From assembly GCF_021513175.1 (NCBI RefSeq), contig NZ_CP090953.1, positions 620,001 through 684,000 of the forward strand: 64,000 bases of DNA, read 5' to 3'. The stretch comes from Sphingomonas sp. S2-65 (GTDB taxonomy: Bacteria; Pseudomonadota; Alphaproteobacteria; Sphingomonadales; Sphingomonadaceae). Shown in pieces: positions 30,476-40,446 of the stretch (its first letter is position 1; every line of letters begins with the position of its first letter). A program made the position numbers and the translations under genes. The notes under the pieces were generated by a model, which worked only from the letters and a program-made list of their open reading frames with translations, searched no databases and had not been told where the DNA came from.

Positions 30476-31282
30476 TCAAACAAGCTGCGTAACCGCGCTC
30501 CACCAGCCTGCCCGCGCCATCGCGGCGCCCGCGGCGGCGCACGCCTCCGCCTCGTCGAACAGCGCGAAGCACGTCGCTCCCGACCCGGACATCCGCGCGA
30601 GCACCACGCCGGGCTCGGCCTTGAGCGCGGCGATCACCTCGGCGATCACTGGCGCGGCCGCGATCGCCGGCGCCTCGAGGTCGTTGCGCCCTTCCAGCGG
30701 ATCACGGCCCAACGGGCCTCGGTCGACACCATCCCAGCGCTCGAACACCGAAGCGGTCGACACCGCCACACCCGGGTTCACCAGCAGCACCGGCGTTCCC
30801 GGCCGCCCCGGCACCGGCTCCAGCTTCTCGCCCCGTCCCCGCCCGATTGCCGTACGTCCCAGCAGGCAGGCGGGCACGTCGGATCCCAGCCCTTCGGCGA
30901 TGTCGAACAATGCCGGATCGTCGACCGCGACGCCCCGCAGCCGCGCCAGCGCCCGCAACGTCGCCGCCGCATCCGCCGATCCGCCGCCGAGCCCCGAGGC
31001 CACCGGCAGATGCTTTTCCAGCTCGATGGCATAGGCGCCATCGCCGAACCGCTCGCCGAAGCGCGCGGCGGCGCGCGTGACGAGATTGTCGCCCTCGGAC
31101 GACAAGGCATCCGCGAACGGCCCGGTGATGGCAAAGCGCGGGGCATCCGCCGGCGCCACGCGAACCACATCGCCGAACGCCACGAACGCGAACAGCGTCT
31201 CGAGTTCGTGATAGCCGTCAGCGCGGCGCGCGCGGACATGCAGCGCGAGGTTGAGCTTGGCGGGCGCGGGTTCGGTGATCAT
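30476..31282 (-). CDS. ispE: 4-diphosphocytidyl-2-C-methyl-D-erythritol kinase IspE
   Basis: 268 residues, GHMP-family kinase of the non-mevalonate isoprenoid pathway. The N-terminal PAPAKLNLALHV carries the substrate lysine, and the glycine-rich ATP loop is LPVASGLGGGSADAAATL. The C-terminal MSGSGATCFALF motif is present. It lies 115 bases downstream of the ETF-QO gene and 150 bases upstream of the enoyl-CoA hydratase-like gene on the same strand. Confidence 0.95.
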   Translation of the reverse strand: MITEPAPAKLNLALHVRARRADGYHELETLFAFVAFGDVVRVAPADAPRFAITGPFADALSSEGDNLVTRAAARFGERFGDGAYAIELEKHLPVASGLGGGSADAAATLRALARLRGVAVDDPALFDIAEGLGSDVPACLLGRTAIGRGRGEKLEPVPGRPGTPVLLVNPGVAVSTASVFERWDGVDRGPLGRDPLEGRNDLEAPAIAAAPVIAEVIAALKAEPGVVLARMSGSGATCFALFDEAEACAAAGAAMARAGWWSAVTQLV

Positions 31283-31397
31283 CCCCGCGCCTTAGCAGCC
31301 CGCCTGGAGAATGGCAGGCGCCGATCTTCACACTTGGTCTCAAACCCGGCACCGGCCCAGCGACGCCGGCACCTGCCGCCGAGCCTTCCGTGAGCCG

Positions 31398-33053
31398 TTA
31401 CATATTCGGGTAGTTCGGCCCGCCCCCGCCCTCGGGCACCACCCAATTGATGTTCTGGGTCGGGTCCTTGATGTCGCAGGTCTTGCAGTGGACGCAATTC
31501 TGCGCGTTGATCTGGAAGCGTGGCTCGCCGGCCTCCTCCACCACTTCATACACGCCGGCCGGGCAGTAACGCTGCGCCGGCTCGGCATAGACCGGCAGGT
31601 TGAACCGGATCGGGATGTCCGGATCCTTCAGCGTCAGGTGGACCGGCTGGTCCTCCTCATGATTGGTGTTCGAAATGAACACCGAGGACAGGCGATCGAA
31701 GGTCAGCACCCCGTCGGGCTTGGGATAGTCGATCTTCCGCGCGTGCTCGGCGCGCCACAGGCTCTCATGGTCGGGCTTGTGCTTCATGGTGATCGGCCAG
31801 CGCAGGCCGACCGTCTCCATCCACATCGCCACGCCGGAGAGCAGCGTTCCCCAGGTGTCGCCGAACTTCTTCACCAGCGGCGCGACGTTGCGGACGGTGC
31901 GCAACTCCTTGTACACCCAGCTCTGCTCGTACGCAGCCGGATAGGCGTCGAGCGTGTCGCTGGTCCGCCCTGCCGAAACCGCCGCGAACGCCGCCTCGGC
32001 CGCCATCATGCCGCTCTTCATCGCGGTGTGCGTGCCCTTGATCCGCGGCACGTTGAGGAAGCCGGCGGTGTCGCCAATCAGCGCCGCGCCCGGCATCACC
32101 AGCTTGGGCACCGACTGCCAGCCGCCCTCGCTGATCGCCCGCGCGCCATACGACACGCGCTTGCCGCCTTCGAGCAGCGCGGCGATCTCGGGATGGGTCT
32201 TCCAGCGCTGCATCTCGTGGAACGGCGAGAGATAGGGGTTCTTGTAGTTCAGCCACACCACGAAGCCGAGCGCCACCTGGCCGTCGGCCTGATGATACAG
32301 GAAGCCGCCGCCATTCGACTCGCCTTCCTTCAGCGGCCACCCCTGGGTGTGTACCACCTTGCCCGGCACATGCTTCTTGGGATCGATGTCCCACAATTCC
32401 TTGATGCCGATGCCGTATACCTGCGGCTGCGCGTCCGAACACAAGTCGAACTGCCGCTGCAACTGCTTGGACAGATGCCCCCGCACGCCCTCGCCGAAGA
32501 AGGTATATTTGGCGTGCAGCTCCAGCCCGGGCTGATAGTCGCCCTTGTGCGTGCCGTCGCGCGCCACGCCCATGTCGCCGGTGGCCACGCCCTTCACGCT
32601 GCCATCCTCGTTGTAGAGGATCTCGGCCGCGGCAAAGCCTGGGAAGATCTCGACCCCCATCTCCTGCGCCTTGTCGGCCAGCCAGCGGCACAGATTGCCG
32701 AGCGAGCCGGTATAGGTGCCCTTGTTGTGGAGGAACGGCGGCGTCAGGAACTCGGGGAAGCTCGACTTGCCCTTCTCGCTCAGCACCCAATGGTGGTTCT
32801 CGGTCACCGGCGTGCTCGCCAGCGGGCAGCCATCCTCGCGCCACGTCGGCAGCAGTTCGTCCAGCGCCTTGGGGTCGACCACGGCGCCCGACAGGATGTG
32901 CGCGCCGACCTCCGAACCCTTTTCCAGGATGCAGACGGACAGCTCCTGCCCCGCCTGCTCGGCCAGCTGCTTCAGCCGGATCGCCGCCGACAGGCCCGAT
33001 GGCCCTGCCCCGACGATCACGACGTCATAGGGCATCGACTCCCGCTCGCTCAT
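31398..33053 (-). CDS. Electron-transfer flavoprotein-ubiquinone oxidoreductase
   Basis: 551 residues. Passes electrons from ETF, reduced by acyl-CoA and other dehydrogenases, to ubiquinone in the inner membrane. The FAD site is VVIVGAGPSGLSAAIRL at the N-terminus, followed by ILEKGSEVGAHILSGAV. The C-terminal [4Fe-4S] cluster binds through CPAGVYE and NAQNCVHCKTCDIKDP. Start chosen at 33053 (MSERESMPYD), eight codons inside another in-frame ATG. It heads a minus-strand run and is divergent from the UDG-like gene. Confidence 0.95.
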   Translation of the reverse strand: MSERESMPYDVVIVGAGPSGLSAAIRLKQLAEQAGQELSVCILEKGSEVGAHILSGAVVDPKALDELLPTWREDGCPLASTPVTENHHWVLSEKGKSSFPEFLTPPFLHNKGTYTGSLGNLCRWLADKAQEMGVEIFPGFAAAEILYNEDGSVKGVATGDMGVARDGTHKGDYQPGLELHAKYTFFGEGVRGHLSKQLQRQFDLCSDAQPQVYGIGIKELWDIDPKKHVPGKVVHTQGWPLKEGESNGGGFLYHQADGQVALGFVVWLNYKNPYLSPFHEMQRWKTHPEIAALLEGGKRVSYGARAISEGGWQSVPKLVMPGAALIGDTAGFLNVPRIKGTHTAMKSGMMAAEAAFAAVSAGRTSDTLDAYPAAYEQSWVYKELRTVRNVAPLVKKFGDTWGTLLSGVAMWMETVGLRWPITMKHKPDHESLWRAEHARKIDYPKPDGVLTFDRLSSVFISNTNHEEDQPVHLTLKDPDIPIRFNLPVYAEPAQRYCPAGVYEVVEEAGEPRFQINAQNCVHCKTCDIKDPTQNINWVVPEGGGGPNYPNM

Positions 33054-33184
33054 CCTCTTTATCCTCGCGAAACTCATCAATGGGCGTACAGGTCGCGCTT
33101 GTCGTCGCGCGTCCGCCACGTCCTGCCTGCCGCGTCGATGAAGGCAGATTGACCACGGCGTCAACAGGGATTCAAAGATAGGGT

Positions 33185-33910
33185 ATGGGGGCGGAACCGA
33201 TCCAGGATTGGCAGAAGACACTCGCGAGCACGCTGGAATGGTGGCGCGACGCCGGGGTCGACATGCTCGTCGAGGACGATCCGCACGACTGGCTGATCCG
33301 CGCCGCCCCGCCCGTCGAACCCGCAACGAACCCCGTCGCCGTAGCGGCTCCCGTCGCCGAGGTCCTGCCCGACACGCTAGACGCCTTTGTCGAATGGCGC
33401 CTGAGTGACTCCGCGCCCGAGGCCGGCTGGCACGCCCCGCGCTTCGCACCGACCGGCCCGAAGGAAGCGGAATGGGTATTGCTCACCGACATGCCCGAAG
33501 CCGAGGATGACGCCCGGTTGATGGAGGGACCTGCCGGCCAGCTGCTCGACCGCATGCTCGCCGCCATCGGGCTGTCGCGCGAGTCGGTCCATCTCGCCAG
33601 CCTGGTCGTCGCTCGCCCGATGACCGGCCGCATTCCCCCCGAACAGGAGCCGCGGCTGATCGAGCTCGCGCGGCATCACCTGTCCTTGCTCCGGCCCAAA
33701 AAGCTGCTCCTGCTCGGCCAAGCGGCAAGCCGTGTGTTGGCTGAGACGAACGGCACCGGCGGCCCCGATAGTATACACGCGGTTAACCATTTTGGGGCAA
33801 AGACCCTGCTGGTGGCGACCTTCCACCCGCGCTTTCTGTTGGAGCGGCCGGTCGCAAAGAGTGAAGCCTGGAAACATCTGCTGCTTTTGAGCCGGGGGCC
33901 CAGCGAGTGA
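33185..33910 (+). CDS. Uracil-DNA-glycosylase-like protein lacking Fe-S cysteines
   Basis: 241 residues. The second half has the layout of family 4/5 uracil-DNA glycosylases: EWVLLTDMPEAEDDARLMEGPAGQLLDRMLAAIGL, then VHLASLVVARPMTGRIPPEQE, LLRPKKLLLLGQAASRVLAE and VATFHPRFLLERP. The protein contains no cysteine at all, so the [4Fe-4S] cluster of family 4 cannot form. The catalytic GE[AP]PG loop reads TDMPEAE and the terminal HPS is HPR. Residues 1-90 are a low-complexity, Pro/Val-rich leader. It probably no longer excises uracil, but may still bind DNA. GTGA overlap links it to the lytic transglycosylase gene. Confidence 0.75.
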   Translation: MGAEPIQDWQKTLASTLEWWRDAGVDMLVEDDPHDWLIRAAPPVEPATNPVAVAAPVAEVLPDTLDAFVEWRLSDSAPEAGWHAPRFAPTGPKEAEWVLLTDMPEAEDDARLMEGPAGQLLDRMLAAIGLSRESVHLASLVVARPMTGRIPPEQEPRLIELARHHLSLLRPKKLLLLGQAASRVLAETNGTGGPDSIHAVNHFGAKTLLVATFHPRFLLERPVAKSEAWKHLLLLSRGPSE

Positions 33911-35712
33911 CGAAGCGTATCCTTATCGCCGCGGCCATGATCGCGGCACCGGTCGCGGCGCATGCCGATGTCCTTCCCGCGGGCGCTCCGCTCGCCCCCG
34001 GCGATTCCGCCGCGTCCGCGCCGCTGCGCGACGGCGACGGCATTCCCGACCAGCTCGATGCCGACCAGCGCGAAGGCTACCGCAAGGTGTTCGCCGCAAT
34101 CCGTGCCGAACAATGGATCGACGCCCAGATCCAGCTCGATTCGATGAAGCCCGGTCCGCTCCACGCGATCGCCCGCGCCGAGCTCTACACCGCCAAGAAC
34201 TCGCCCAAGGTCGAGCTCGCCCCGCTGATCACGCTGCTCCAGGAAGCCCCCGAGCTTCCCGAGGCCGAACAACTCGCGCGCATGGCCAAGACGCGCGGCG
34301 CGGCCGATCTGCCGCTGCTGCCGCAGGCGCAGCGCCTGATCTGGTTCGACGGTGCCCCCGTCCGCCAGCGCGCCCGCTCGATCAAGAGCGACACCGCCGC
34401 CACCTCGGTCGCCATCGAGATCTCGCCCTTCGTGAAGGCCGATGACGGCGTCCAGGCCGAAGCCGTGGTCGAGAAGTTCGCCGCCGATCTCACGCCCGAA
34501 GCGCTGACCGAGTGGCAGCAAAAGGTCGCCTGGATCTATTATGTCGCCGGCGACGACGGCAACGCCCGCCGCATGGCCGCCAAGGCGCAGCAGGGCGTCG
34601 GCGACTGGGCTGCGCAGGCCGATTGGGTCGGTGGCCTCGCCGCCTGGCGTCAGCAGGATTGCGTCGATGCCGGCACTTCGTTCGAACGCGTCGCCAGCCG
34701 CGCCGCCGACATCGAATTGCGCTCGGCCGGGCTTTATTGGGGCTCGCGCGCCGACATGATGTGCGGTCGCCCGGACAGGGTCGGGCAGAAGCTCCGCGCC
34801 GCGACGCAGTATAGCGAAAGCTATTACGGCCTGCTCGCCAAGGCAGCGCTCGCGATCGAGGACAAGCCCGGCAAGGGCGAGAAGATGGTCGCGCAGGACT
34901 GGCAGGTGCTCGCCCGCCGCCCCAATGTCCGCGTCGCTGCCGCTTTGGTCGAAGTCGGCGAGACCAGCCTGGCCGACAAGGTGCTCCGCCACCAGGCCCG
35001 CTTCTCGACTCCGGCCGAGCACAGCGCGCTCAGCCGCCTGGCTGGACGCTTCGACCTCGCCTCCACCCAGCTGTGGCTGTCGCACAACGGCCCCTCGGGC
35101 GCGAAGCCGCTGCTCCAGGCCCGCTACCCCTCGCCCAATTGGACCCCCGCCGGCGGCTGGCGCGTCGACAAGGCGCTGGTATTCGCCCACACGCTCCAGG
35201 AATCCCGTTTCAACTCCGAGATCCGCAGCGCCGCCGGCGCGATGGGGCTCATGCAGGTCAAGACCGGCGCCGCCACCGATGTCGGCCGCCGCCGCGGTGT
35301 CACTTATGCCGCCTCCGATCTGACCAAGCCGTCAGTCAACATGGAGATCGGCCAGTCCTATCTCGAGCAGCTGCGCGACCAGCCCTTCACCGGCGGGCTG
35401 CTGCCCAAGGTAATCGCCGCCTATAATGCCGGCCCGACGCCGGTGCAGGCCTGGAACAGCCTCACCAAGGACAATGGCGACCCCCTGCTCTACATCGAAA
35501 GCATCCCCTATTGGGAAACGCGCGGCTACGTCATGGTCGTGCTGCGCAACTATTGGATGTACGAGCAGCAGGAAGGCCGCAAGTCGGTCAGCCGCGCCGC
35601 GCTCGCGCAGGGCATGTGGCCGCGCTTCCCCGGGCTTCCCGGCGCCCCGGCCGTCCGGATCGGCGCCCGCACCGCGCCTGCCGGTGCACGGCAGCTCGCC
35701 CGTGCCAATTGA
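33907..35712 (+). CDS. Soluble lytic murein transglycosylase (Slt family)
   Basis: 601 residues. Signal peptide [21 protein letters not shown] long superhelical region (about residues 50-410) precedes the SLT catalytic domain. The catalytic glutamate is in [12 protein letters not shown], followed by [16 protein letters not shown], and the [13 protein letters not shown] and [17 protein letters not shown] motifs are present. It cleaves peptidoglycan with formation of 1,6-anhydro-muropeptides. GTG start overlapping the upstream stop (GTGA); its own stop overlaps the moaB-like gene. Confidence 0.93.
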   Translation: MTKRILIAAAMIAAPVAAHADVLPAGAPLAPGDSAASAPLRDGDGIPDQLDADQREGYRKVFAAIRAEQWIDAQIQLDSMKPGPLHAIARAELYTAKNSPKVELAPLITLLQEAPELPEAEQLARMAKTRGAADLPLLPQAQRLIWFDGAPVRQRARSIKSDTAATSVAIEISPFVKADDGVQAEAVVEKFAADLTPEALTEWQQKVAWIYYVAGDDGNARRMAAKAQQGVGDWAAQADWVGGLAAWRQQDCVDAGTSFERVASRAADIELRSAGLYWGSRADMMCGRPDRVGQKLRAATQYSESYYGLLAKAALAIEDKPGKGEKMVAQDWQVLARRPNVRVAAALVEVGETSLADKVLRHQARFSTPAEHSALSRLAGRFDLASTQLWLSHNGPSGAKPLLQARYPSPNWTPAGGWRVDKALVFAHTLQESRFNSEIRSAAGAMGLMQVKTGAATDVGRRRGVTYAASDLTKPSVNMEIGQSYLEQLRDQPFTGGLLPKVIAAYNAGPTPVQAWNSLTKDNGDPLLYIESIPYWETRGYVMVVLRNYWMYEQQEGRKSVSRAALAQGMWPRFPGLPGAPAVRIGARTAPAGARQLARAN

Positions 35713-36229
35713 TGCCAGCATCGCGTTCCGGCCGGTCCGGATCGCCGTGCTCACCGTCTCCGACACCCGCGGCCTGGCCGAGGACCGCTCGGGCGGCCGC
35801 CTCGTCGAGCGGCTGACCAGCGCCGGCCACGAACTTGCCGACCGGGCGATCGTCCGCGACGATTCCGACCAGATCATCGGCAAGCTCCACGCCTGGATCG
35901 ACGATCCCGAGATCGACGTCGTGCTCACCACCGGCGGCACCGGCGTCACGGGGCGGGACATCACCCCCGAGGCTCTGGCCCGCGTCTGGGACAAGGAGAT
36001 CCCCGGTTTCGGCGAGCTGTTCCGCTGGCTCAGCTACCAGAGCATCGGCACCTCGACGATCCAGTCGCGCGCCACCGCCGGCGTGGCGCGGGGCACCTAT
36101 CTCTTCGCCCTCCCCGGCTCGACCGGCGCCGTCACCGATGCCTGGGACGGCATCCTCGCCACCCAGCTCGACATCCGCCACAAGCCCTGCAACTTCGTCG
36201 AACTGATGCCGAGATTGATGGAGCGGTAA
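35702..36229 (+). CDS. moaB: MoaB/MogA-family molybdopterin protein
   Basis: About 175 residues from the GTG at 35702, which lies inside the end of the transglycosylase gene. It is a MoaB-type protein of molybdenum cofactor synthesis, where the related MogA adenylylates molybdopterin. Motifs: [39 protein letters not shown], and [19 protein letters not shown]. No other cofactor gene is nearby. The frame is open further upstream but shows only transglycosylase shadow. The stop is followed by a GC-rich hairpin. Confidence 0.92.
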   Translation: MPIDASIAFRPVRIAVLTVSDTRGLAEDRSGGRLVERLTSAGHELADRAIVRDDSDQIIGKLHAWIDDPEIDVVLTTGGTGVTGRDITPEALARVWDKEIPGFGELFRWLSYQSIGTSTIQSRATAGVARGTYLFALPGSTGAVTDAWDGILATQLDIRHKPCNFVELMPRLMER

Positions 36230-36235
36230 ACCCAA

Positions 36236-36256
36236 TCCTCCCCGTCCCGGGGAGGA
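36236..36256. terminator. Probable bidirectional terminator hairpin
   Basis: TCCTCCCCG, loop TCC, CGGGGAGGA: a perfect nine-pair stem between the convergent moaB and VOC genes, followed by ATATT on the plus strand. It lacks a long U tract, so strength is uncertain. It also resembles the CCTCCCCC-type inverted repeat at 42264. Confidence 0.5.
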
Positions 36257-36260
36257 ATAT

Positions 36261-36602
36261 TCACCCCTCGCTGACAAACACCCCCAGCACATTCCCCGCC
36301 GGATCGCGAAAGTGGAACCGCCGCCCGCCGGGATAGCCGAACACCGGCACCACGATCTCGCCGCCCGCCGCCTCGACCTTCGCCAGCGCGTCCTCCAGAT
36401 CCTGTACCTCGACCAGCACCAGCACCTGCTCGATCGGCTGATCCGCGCTGCCGTTGAGCCCCAGGTCGACATCGCCGCCGGTCGTCGCGGCATAGTCCGG
36501 CCCGAAATCGGTGAACCCCCAGCCGAACGCCTGCGCATAGAAGTCCCGCACCGGCCCCGTGCCCGTCACCGGCAGTTCCACATAGCTGATCCGTGCCATC
36601 AT
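36261..36602 (-). CDS. Glyoxalase/VOC-superfamily protein
   Basis: 113 residues with the paired beta-alpha-beta-beta-beta units of the VOC fold: ISYVELPVTGTGPVRDFYAQAFGWGF at the N-terminus, QVLVLVEVQDLEDALAKVEAAGGEIV, then FHFRDPAGNVLGVF at the C-terminus. VOC proteins include metal-dependent isomerases and resistance proteins; the substrate is unknown. A second ATG immediately follows the first. It is divergent from the radical SAM gene over about 50 bases and convergent with moaB. Confidence 0.88.
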   Translation of the reverse strand: MMARISYVELPVTGTGPVRDFYAQAFGWGFTDFGPDYAATTGGDVDLGLNGSADQPIEQVLVLVEVQDLEDALAKVEAAGGEIVVPVFGYPGGRRFHFRDPAGNVLGVFVSEG

Positions 36603-36654
36603 CCACCCCCTAATCGTTCTTGCTATGTTCTACACGATTGCCTAGCATTTTGCA

Positions 36655-37725
36655 ATGGCAAAGACTCGCGCCGTCCGCGGCGCCACCCTCAACCAGGAGA
36701 GCACGCGCTTTAACCTCGCCCAGCGTGAGGCCGATGGCGACTGGCTCGACGCGCAATCCGACATCGACGGCGCGCCGCCGCCGCTGCGCACCACCGTCAC
36801 CGTCGAAAAGCCGCGCACCATCCTCACCCGCAACAATTCGCCGGACATCGGCTTCGATCGCTCGGTGAACCCGTATCGCGGCTGCGAGCATGGCTGCATC
36901 TACTGCTTCGCCCGGCCCAGCCACGCCTTTCACGATCTTTCCCCCGGCCTCGATTTCGAAAGCAAGCTGTTCGCCAAGCCCGACGCCCCCGCCCTGCTCC
37001 GCGCCGAGCTGCAGAAGCGCAACTACGCGTGCCGCCCGATCGCCTTCGGCACCAACACCGATCCCTATCAGCCGATCGAGGCGGCCTGGCGGATCACCCG
37101 CGGCTGCATCGAAGTGCTCGCCGCGTGCGACCACCCGATCACCATCACCACCAAGTCCGACCGCGTCACCCGCGACATCGATTTGCTCGCGCCGATGGCC
37201 GCCAAGGGGCTCGCCGCGGTGATGCTCTCGGTCACCACCCTCGACCCGCGTACCGCGATGACGGTCGAGCCCCGCGCCACCACGCCGATGCGCCGCATCG
37301 CCGCGATCCGCACGCTTTCGGACGCCGGCATTCCCGTCTTCGTCTCGCTCGCCCCGGTCATCCCGCAGATCACCGACCACGAGATCGAGCACATCCTCGA
37401 GCTCGCAGCCCAGGCCGGCGCCCGCTCCGCTTTCTTCCTCCCCGTCCGCCTGCCGCACGAAGTGGCGCCGCTGTTCCGCGCCTGGCTGGACGCCCATTTC
37501 CCCGATCGCGCCGCCAAGGTGATGGCCACCATCCAGTCGATCCGCGGCGGCCGCGACAACGATCCCGATTTCTTTTCCCGCATGAAGGGCCAGGGTCCGT
37601 GGGCCGAGCTGCTGCGCACCCGCTTCCGCATCGCGGCGCGCCGCCATGGCCTGGACGGCGCGCGCATCCAGCTGCGCACCGACCTGTTCCGCCCGCCCCC
37701 CGGGCCGCAGGGCGAGCTGTTCTGA
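36655..37725 (+). CDS. PA0069-family radical SAM protein
   Basis: 356 residues. The radical SAM cluster motif is PYRGCEHGCIYCFARP (C-x3-C-x2-C). An N-terminal stretch of about 75 residues (RFNLAQREADGDW; TILTRNNSPDIGFDRSVNPY) and the FGTNTDPYQPIE and VSLAPVIPQITD segments place it in the PA0069/SplB-like group. Members are widespread in proteobacteria and their reaction is not established; a spore photoproduct lyase-like repair role has been suggested by similarity only. No partner gene is evident. Confidence 0.88.
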   Translation: MAKTRAVRGATLNQESTRFNLAQREADGDWLDAQSDIDGAPPPLRTTVTVEKPRTILTRNNSPDIGFDRSVNPYRGCEHGCIYCFARPSHAFHDLSPGLDFESKLFAKPDAPALLRAELQKRNYACRPIAFGTNTDPYQPIEAAWRITRGCIEVLAACDHPITITTKSDRVTRDIDLLAPMAAKGLAAVMLSVTTLDPRTAMTVEPRATTPMRRIAAIRTLSDAGIPVFVSLAPVIPQITDHEIEHILELAAQAGARSAFFLPVRLPHEVAPLFRAWLDAHFPDRAAKVMATIQSIRGGRDNDPDFFSRMKGQGPWAELLRTRFRIAARRHGLDGARIQLRTDLFRPPPGPQGELF

Positions 37726-37778
37726 TTGCCAGCCCACCCCGCCGCCCGTAAGCACTGCCTTCGCTTCAAGGATCTTCG

Positions 37779-40406
37779 ATGCGCGCTTTCCTGCTGGCGG
37801 TGATCGCCCTTTTCATTGCCCCCGCCGCGTTCGCCCAGGCCGACCCGCTTCCCACCGGCAAGCTGCCCGACCTGGTCCAGCCGGTCGCCTACCGCCTCGA
37901 CATGACGATCGTCCCGGCCCAGCCGCGCTTCGGCGGGCATACCGAGATCGATGTCGACCTCAAGCGCCCCGCCGCCTCGATCTTCCTCCACGGCCGCAGC
38001 CTCCACATCACCAAGGCGCTGGTCCGCGTCGGCCGCAAGGAGACGCCGGTCACCTTCACGCAAAAGACGCCGCAGGGCCTCGCCCAGGTCGATTTCGGCC
38101 GCACGCTGCCCGCCGGCCGCCTCACGCTCAAGTTCGACTATGACGCCGCCTTCGCCACCGGCCCCGCGGGCCTCTACCATCTCGATATCGCCAAGGACTG
38201 GTACAGCTGGACGCAGTTCGAATCGATCGACGCCCGCTCCGCCTTCCCGTCCTTCGACGAGCCCGGCTACAAGACCCCGTTCACGGTCTCGATCCGCACC
38301 GCGCCCGGGCTGATGGCGGTCAGCAACGCGCCCGAGGCCGGCAAACCGGTCAAGGCCGGCAAGCTCGTCCGCCACGACTTCATCGCCACCAAGCCGCTGC
38401 CGACCTATCTGGTCGCCTTCGTCGTCGGCCCCTTCGCGCATCTCGAAACCGTCGTTCCGCCCTCGCCGCAGCGCAAGGAGCCGCTGCCGCTGCGCGTCAT
38501 CGGCACCAAGCCCAACGCCGGCCAGCTCCAGTTCGCGCTCGCCGAATCCGGCAGGATCGTCACGCTGCTCGAAGAGTATTTCGACCAGCCCTTCCCCTAT
38601 CCCAAGCTCGACCAGATCGGCTCGCCGGTCATGCCCGGAGCGATGGAGAATGCCGGCGCCGATATCTATGGCGACGGCATCCTGTTCCTCGACGAGGCCG
38701 CATCGAGCGCGACCAAGCAGACCTTCGGCATGGTCGTCGCGCACGAGCTGTCGCACCAATGGTTCGGCGATCTCGTCACCCCCGCCTGGTGGGACGATAT
38801 CTGGCTGAACGAAAGCTTCGCCAACTGGATGGGCTACCGCATCGGCAACGCCTGGCGCCCGAACCTCAACATCGGCGTCGACGCGATCAAGGAGGGCTTC
38901 GACGCGATGACGCTCGACGCGCTCGTCGCCGGCCGCCCGATCCATGAGCGCATCACCAAGGACGCCGATATCGATGCCGCGTTCGACGCCATCACCTATG
39001 GCAAGGGCGGTCAGGTCGTCGGCATGATCGCCGCCTATATGGGCGAGGAGAAGTTCCGCGACGGCGTCCGCCTCCACATGCGCCGCCACCTCTACGCCAA
39101 CGCCACCACCGACGAGTTCTTCGCCTCGCTCGCCGAAGCCGCACACGATCCGCGCGTGCTCGCCTCGCTGCGCAGCTTCGTCGATCAACAGGGCGTTCCC
39201 GTCGTCACCCTGCAACGCGCCGGAACCACACTGCAGGCGACTCAGCAGCGCTACGCCGCGTTCGGCACCAATGCGCCCGCGCAACAGTGGATCATCCCGC
39301 TCTGCCTGCGGGCGGGCGACACCAAGAATTGCACCCTGCTCGAAGGCGCCGGTGCCACGATCCCGGCCCCTGCCGCGGCGAACTCGCCGCTGATGCCCAA
39401 CGCCGGAGGCTGGGGCTATTACCGCTTCGAGCTCGACCAGCCCGATTGGGACGCACTGATCGCCGCCGGCGCGGCCCTGCCCGAGGCAGAGGCACTCGCG
39501 CTTGGCGACAGCCTCTGGGCCAGCTTCCACGCCGGCAAGCCGCGCACCGCGCAGCTCTTCCAGCTCGCCCGCGTGATGGCGGCCCACCCCGCCACCCGCG
39601 TGGCGCTCGACAACGCCAAGCGGTTGCGCGGCCTGGAAGAAGACGGGCTCGTCTCCACCCAGGCGCTGCCCGCCTATCGCACGCTGCTCGCCGGCATCTA
39701 CGGGCCGATGCTCGACAAATTGGGCTTCGACCCCGCTGCCGGCGCCTATGCCGCTGAGAACCCGGACACCCGCCAGCTCCGCGCCGACCTGCTCGCCACG
39801 CTGGTCGCCGCGCACGACGCGACCGTGCGCGCGAAGCTCACCGCCGCGCTCGACGCGTACCTTGCCGGTGACGCAAGCGCGCTTGACGCGAAGTTCCTCG
39901 AAACCGCGATTGCCGTCACCACGGAGGATCGCGGCCCTGCATTTGCCCGCCTGATCGCCGACAAGGCGTTGTCGCAGGCCACGCCGGTGCTTGGAGAGGC
40001 CGCGTTCCAGGGCATCGCAGCCTCGAACAGTCCAGAGGTCGCGCGCTGGTTCTTCAACGACTTCGCCGACCCGCGCCTTCCTGCCGAGGCTCGGATCATG
40101 ATCACGCCGCTGTTCCTCGAAGCGCCCGGCACCCGCGACATCGCCAGCAGCTTCATGCTCGCCCATTTCGACGAATATTCGAAGGCGGCCGGCGGCGGCG
40201 GCATCTTCTCGGCCCGCCTCGCCGCGACCTTCGACAGCCTGTGCTCGGCCGAACAGGCGGCTCAGGTCGATGCCAAGCTCCGTCCCCAGCTCGCCAATGA
40301 CAGCACCCTGGGGCTGGACCGCGCCCTCGAAACCATCCGCAACTGCGCCCGCTTCCGCGACGCCAAGGCCGCCGAAGTCAGCGCCGCGGTACTGGCGGTG
40401 CAGTAA
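37779..40406 (+). CDS. M1-family aminopeptidase
   Basis: 875 residues with an N-terminal signal peptide (MRAFLLAVIALFIAPAAFAQ), so probably exported. The N-terminal beta domain is followed by the exopeptidase motif GAMENAG and the zinc site VVAHELSHQWFGD with the third ligand in LNESFANWMGY, the M1 signature. The C-terminal half is the helical ERAP1-like domain (EDGLVSTQALPAYRTLL ... ARWFFNDFADPRLP). It removes N-terminal residues from peptides. The gene is followed by an inverted repeat pair. Confidence 0.94.
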   Translation: MRAFLLAVIALFIAPAAFAQADPLPTGKLPDLVQPVAYRLDMTIVPAQPRFGGHTEIDVDLKRPAASIFLHGRSLHITKALVRVGRKETPVTFTQKTPQGLAQVDFGRTLPAGRLTLKFDYDAAFATGPAGLYHLDIAKDWYSWTQFESIDARSAFPSFDEPGYKTPFTVSIRTAPGLMAVSNAPEAGKPVKAGKLVRHDFIATKPLPTYLVAFVVGPFAHLETVVPPSPQRKEPLPLRVIGTKPNAGQLQFALAESGRIVTLLEEYFDQPFPYPKLDQIGSPVMPGAMENAGADIYGDGILFLDEAASSATKQTFGMVVAHELSHQWFGDLVTPAWWDDIWLNESFANWMGYRIGNAWRPNLNIGVDAIKEGFDAMTLDALVAGRPIHERITKDADIDAAFDAITYGKGGQVVGMIAAYMGEEKFRDGVRLHMRRHLYANATTDEFFASLAEAAHDPRVLASLRSFVDQQGVPVVTLQRAGTTLQATQQRYAAFGTNAPAQQWIIPLCLRAGDTKNCTLLEGAGATIPAPAAANSPLMPNAGGWGYYRFELDQPDWDALIAAGAALPEAEALALGDSLWASFHAGKPRTAQLFQLARVMAAHPATRVALDNAKRLRGLEEDGLVSTQALPAYRTLLAGIYGPMLDKLGFDPAAGAYAAENPDTRQLRADLLATLVAAHDATVRAKLTAALDAYLAGDASALDAKFLETAIAVTTEDRGPAFARLIADKALSQATPVLGEAAFQGIAASNSPEVARWFFNDFADPRLPAEARIMITPLFLEAPGTRDIASSFMLAHFDEYSKAAGGGGIFSARLAATFDSLCSAEQAAQVDAKLRPQLANDSTLGLDRALETIRNCARFRDAKAAEVSAAVLAVQ

Positions 40407-40446
40407 GGTCTGCAGCGCGGCATAACGGCTGCCACCACCCCACACC

